NCBI GenBank assembly: GCA_023420245.1 | Contig: JAEZWL010000173.1 | Coordinates: 1 to 6,783, forward strand | Length of the DNA stretch: 6,783 bases | Source of the DNA: Bacillota bacterium | GTDB taxonomy: Bacteria; Bacillota; Clostridia; Oscillospirales; Acutalibacteraceae | Reading direction: 5' to 3' | Part shown: piece after piece, positions 4,879 to 6,783 of the stretch | Layout of the letters: the number at the start of each line of letters is the position of its first letter | How positions within the stretch are numbered: the first letter of the stretch is position 1 | Made by a program: the position numbers and the translations under genes | The notes under the pieces: model-generated | What the model was told of the DNA's origin: nothing | The model's database searches: none | The model's input: the letters and a program-made list of their open reading frames with translations, nothing else

Positions 4879-6705
4879 TTACTCTACCGTCACCGATTTT
4901 GCGAGATTTCGCGGCTTATCAATATCGCAGCCTTTCATGGATGCAATGTAATAAGCAAACAGCTGCAGCGGGATGACCGCCAAAGAAGGAAGCATCAAAT
5001 CGCAGATTTGCGGAACAAACAGGGCATGGTCGGTTACCTGCTCCATCGTTTTATTATGCTTAGTCGTTAAACCAAGCACCACTGCGCCGCGCGCCTTTAC
5101 TTCCTTAACGTTGCTCATCATCTTATCAAAAAGAACCTGTTGGGTAGCAAGCGCCACCACAAGTGTTCCCTCTTCGATGAGTGAGATTGTGCCATGCTTC
5201 AATTCACCGGCCGCGTATGCTTCCGAATGGATATAAGAAATTTCCTTTAATTTCAGGGAACCTTCCAGCGACATGGCATAATCGAGATTCCTGCCAATAA
5301 AAAATACATCCTTAGCGTTGAAATATTGGGACGCAAGATATTGGATATTTTCCTTATCCTTTAAAATTTCTGATATTTTATCAGGGATACTCTGAAGCTC
5401 GGAAACATAATGCGCATACTCTTCATTGGAAAGCATCCCCAGTTTATCCGCAAAATAAATCGCAATCAAATAAACCACAGCCAGCTGAGTGCTGTATGCC
5501 TTTGTGGTGGCAACCGCGATTTCCGGGCCGGCCCAAGTGTAAATTACGTCGTCTGAATCGTTGGCAATCGAGCTTCCCACAACATTAACGATAGAAAGCG
5601 CCCGTGCGCCGAGGCGCTTCGCCTCTCGCATCGCAGCAAGCGTATCAGCTGTTTCTCCGGATTGGCTGATAACCAGCACCAGCACCTTTTCATCAATAAT
5701 CGGATGGCGATACCGGAACTCCGAAGCAACATCCACTTCCACAGGAATGCGGACAAACTGTTCCAGGACATACTTTGCCACAACACCGACATGGTACGCA
5801 GAGCCGCAGGCCAAAATAAAGATTTTAGAGAAGCCTTTAATCTGTTCCGCAGTCAGCGTAATATTATCCAGCACAATCTTACCGTTTTTGATTCTTGGCG
5901 AAATAGTATCCCGCACTGCCTTAGGCTGTTCCATGATTTCCTTTGCCATAAAATGCTCAAATCCGCCCTTTTCCGCTGCGGAAATATCCCAATCTATGTG
6001 AACAGGTTCTTTTTGTACAACCTCTTTATCCATATTGTAAATTGTCACACTGTCGCGCTTAAGCACTACAACTTCATTGTCATTTAAGCGATAGATATCC
6101 CTTGTTTTGCTCAAAATCGCGGGAATATCTGAAGCGATGAAATTTTCACCCTTGCCTAAGCCGACAATTAAGGGGCTGTCTTTCCGAACAGCAACCACTT
6201 GGTCCGGGGCGTCTTCGCAAATGATGCCGAGAGCATAAGAGCCCTCCACTTTATGAATCACTTTGACAACCGCGTCAAGAATATCCCCGTCATAATAATA
6301 TTCTAAAAGCTGGGCGACTACCTCGGTATCTGTTTCCGATACAAAATTAATGCCTTTTTTAATTAAAAGTTCTTTTAATGCAAGGTAATTCTCAATTATA
6401 CCGTTATGGACAACCGCGAATTTGCCGGAATCGCTTACCTGCGGATGGGAATTGATATCCGATGGCTTGCCATGTGTGGCCCACCTGGTATGGCCGATTC
6501 CAACCGTACCGGATACATCCCTTCCCCCATTAATCATGTCGCTTAATACCTTAAGCCTGCCCTTCGCTTTTACAACCTGCAGCGAGGTACCGTCATAAAC
6601 AGCCACACCGGCAGAGTCATAGCCGCGGTATTCCAGCTTTTCCAGACCGGTCAGCAAAATGGGAGCTGCCTGATCATTTCCAATATAACCAACAATTCCA
6701 CACAT
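4879..6705 (-). CDS. glmS: Glutamine--fructose-6-phosphate aminotransferase (isomerising)
   Basis: This enzyme makes glucosamine-6-phosphate from fructose-6-phosphate and glutamine, the committed step to UDP-GlcNAc and thus peptidoglycan. Its 608 residues match the usual length (about 600-610). The class II amidotransferase domain (about 1-220) begins MCGIVGYIG; Cys2 becomes the N-terminal nucleophile after Met removal. It contains GHTRWATHG, HNGIIENY and SETDTEVV. Two SIS sugar-isomerase domains follow: the first has ACGSAYHVG and SQSGETADT, the second FIGRNLDYAMSLEGSLKLKE with SEAYAAGELKHG. The C-terminus DKPRNLAKSVTVE is the conserved family end. Nothing is truncated. AAGGTG at 6713-6718 lies 7 bp before the ATG at 6705. 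Many Gram-positive glmS genes carry a self-cleaving glmS ribozyme upstream; only 78 bp of upstream DNA are visible and I do not recognise the ribozyme core there, so its presence further upstream is open. Confidence 0.98.
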   Translation of the reverse strand: MCGIVGYIGNDQAAPILLTGLEKLEYRGYDSAGVAVYDGTSLQVVKAKGRLKVLSDMINGGRDVSGTVGIGHTRWATHGKPSDINSHPQVSDSGKFAVVHNGIIENYLALKELLIKKGINFVSETDTEVVAQLLEYYYDGDILDAVVKVIHKVEGSYALGIICEDAPDQVVAVRKDSPLIVGLGKGENFIASDIPAILSKTRDIYRLNDNEVVVLKRDSVTIYNMDKEVVQKEPVHIDWDISAAEKGGFEHFMAKEIMEQPKAVRDTISPRIKNGKIVLDNITLTAEQIKGFSKIFILACGSAYHVGVVAKYVLEQFVRIPVEVDVASEFRYRHPIIDEKVLVLVISQSGETADTLAAMREAKRLGARALSIVNVVGSSIANDSDDVIYTWAGPEIAVATTKAYSTQLAVVYLIAIYFADKLGMLSNEEYAHYVSELQSIPDKISEILKDKENIQYLASQYFNAKDVFFIGRNLDYAMSLEGSLKLKEISYIHSEAYAAGELKHGTISLIEEGTLVVALATQQVLFDKMMSNVKEVKARGAVVLGLTTKHNKTMEQVTDHALFVPQICDLMLPSLAVIPLQLFAYYIASMKGCDIDKPRNLAKSVTVE

Positions 6706-6719
6706 AATTGTACACCTTC

Positions 6720-6776
6720 TCCGGTGGATTATAAAATAAGTACAAGCGCCAACATAGCCACCGGAATGTCAGCGCT
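6720..6776 (-). promoter_or_regulatory. Inverted repeats over the glmS start region, possible promoter operator or RNA pseudoknot
   Basis: On the minus strand TCCGGTGG (6758-6765) is complementary over 8 bp to CCACCGGA (6720-6727), whose end touches the Shine-Dalgarno region GGAGAAGGTG. A second pair, AGCGC (6772-6776) with GCGCT (6745-6749), interleaves with the first in the order a, b, a', b', the topology of an H-type pseudoknot. A perfect -10 box TATAAT lies at 6728-6733, with no good -35 at 16-18 bp. Either the repeat flanks a promoter, or it folds in a longer leader RNA and masks the ribosome binding site. The sequence alone does not decide between them. Confidence 0.4.
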
Positions 6777-6783
6777 CGATTCG

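Noticed and set aside
5561..6087. Overlapping open frames of 146 and 141 codons on the plus strand opposite glmS
   Set aside because: They mirror the codon structure of the intact glmS gene and have no start signals of their own.
6706..6783. glmS ribozyme directly upstream of glmS
   Set aside because: An AGCGC occurs, but the following bases do not match the ribozyme core as I know it and only 78 bp are visible, too little for the full element. Presence beyond the window is not excluded.

Overview
The window looks like part of the chromosome of an endospore-forming Gram-positive anaerobe of the class Clostridia, possibly Oscillospirales; that placement is inference from protein style, not a database match. 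Support comes from a PdaA-type spore-cortex deacetylase, a protein with the pattern of the clostridial spore-coat SPOCS/DUF3794 family, strong GGAGG-type ribosome binding sites, and AT-rich intergenic DNA beside moderate-GC housekeeping genes. No mobile element, CRISPR array or phage gene is visible.

Layout. Positions 1-55 hold the 5' half of a tRNA-Leu (anticodon CAG) on the minus strand, with its promoter just upstream. A pdaA-like gene (323-1138, +) follows, and faces a 56-residue single-pass membrane protein on the minus strand (1168-1338) that is short enough to be missed by ORF callers. Next on the plus strand are a 57-codon gene with a TTG start (1474-1647), a long hairpin, and a 186-residue protein of unknown function (1777-2337). 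That gene is tail-to-tail with a SPOCS-like spore-coat gene (2407-3003, -), and a 15-bp perfect hairpin between them serves as a bidirectional terminator. After about 300 bp of AT-rich DNA comes the minus-strand pair glmS (4879-6705) and guaA (3302-4840), closed by a strong terminator at 3248-3293.

How the genes fit together. glmS makes glucosamine-6-phosphate, the entry to peptidoglycan amino sugars. guaA makes GMP. Both are glutamine amidotransferases, of class II and class I respectively, and with 38 bp between them they are probably cotranscribed. The central genes point to sporulation: PdaA prepares muramic-delta-lactam in the cortex and SPOCS proteins sit in the coat. Promoter-like elements resembling mother-cell sigma-E/sigma-K sites lie in front of the 186-residue gene and the SPOCS-like gene.

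I see no convincing previously undescribed multi-gene system. The points most worth checking are an inverted-repeat or pseudoknot arrangement over the glmS start region, complementarity between a terminator arm and the ribosome binding site of the gene it ends, the two small genes, and the possibility that the 186-residue protein is a divergent SPOCS-fold protein.
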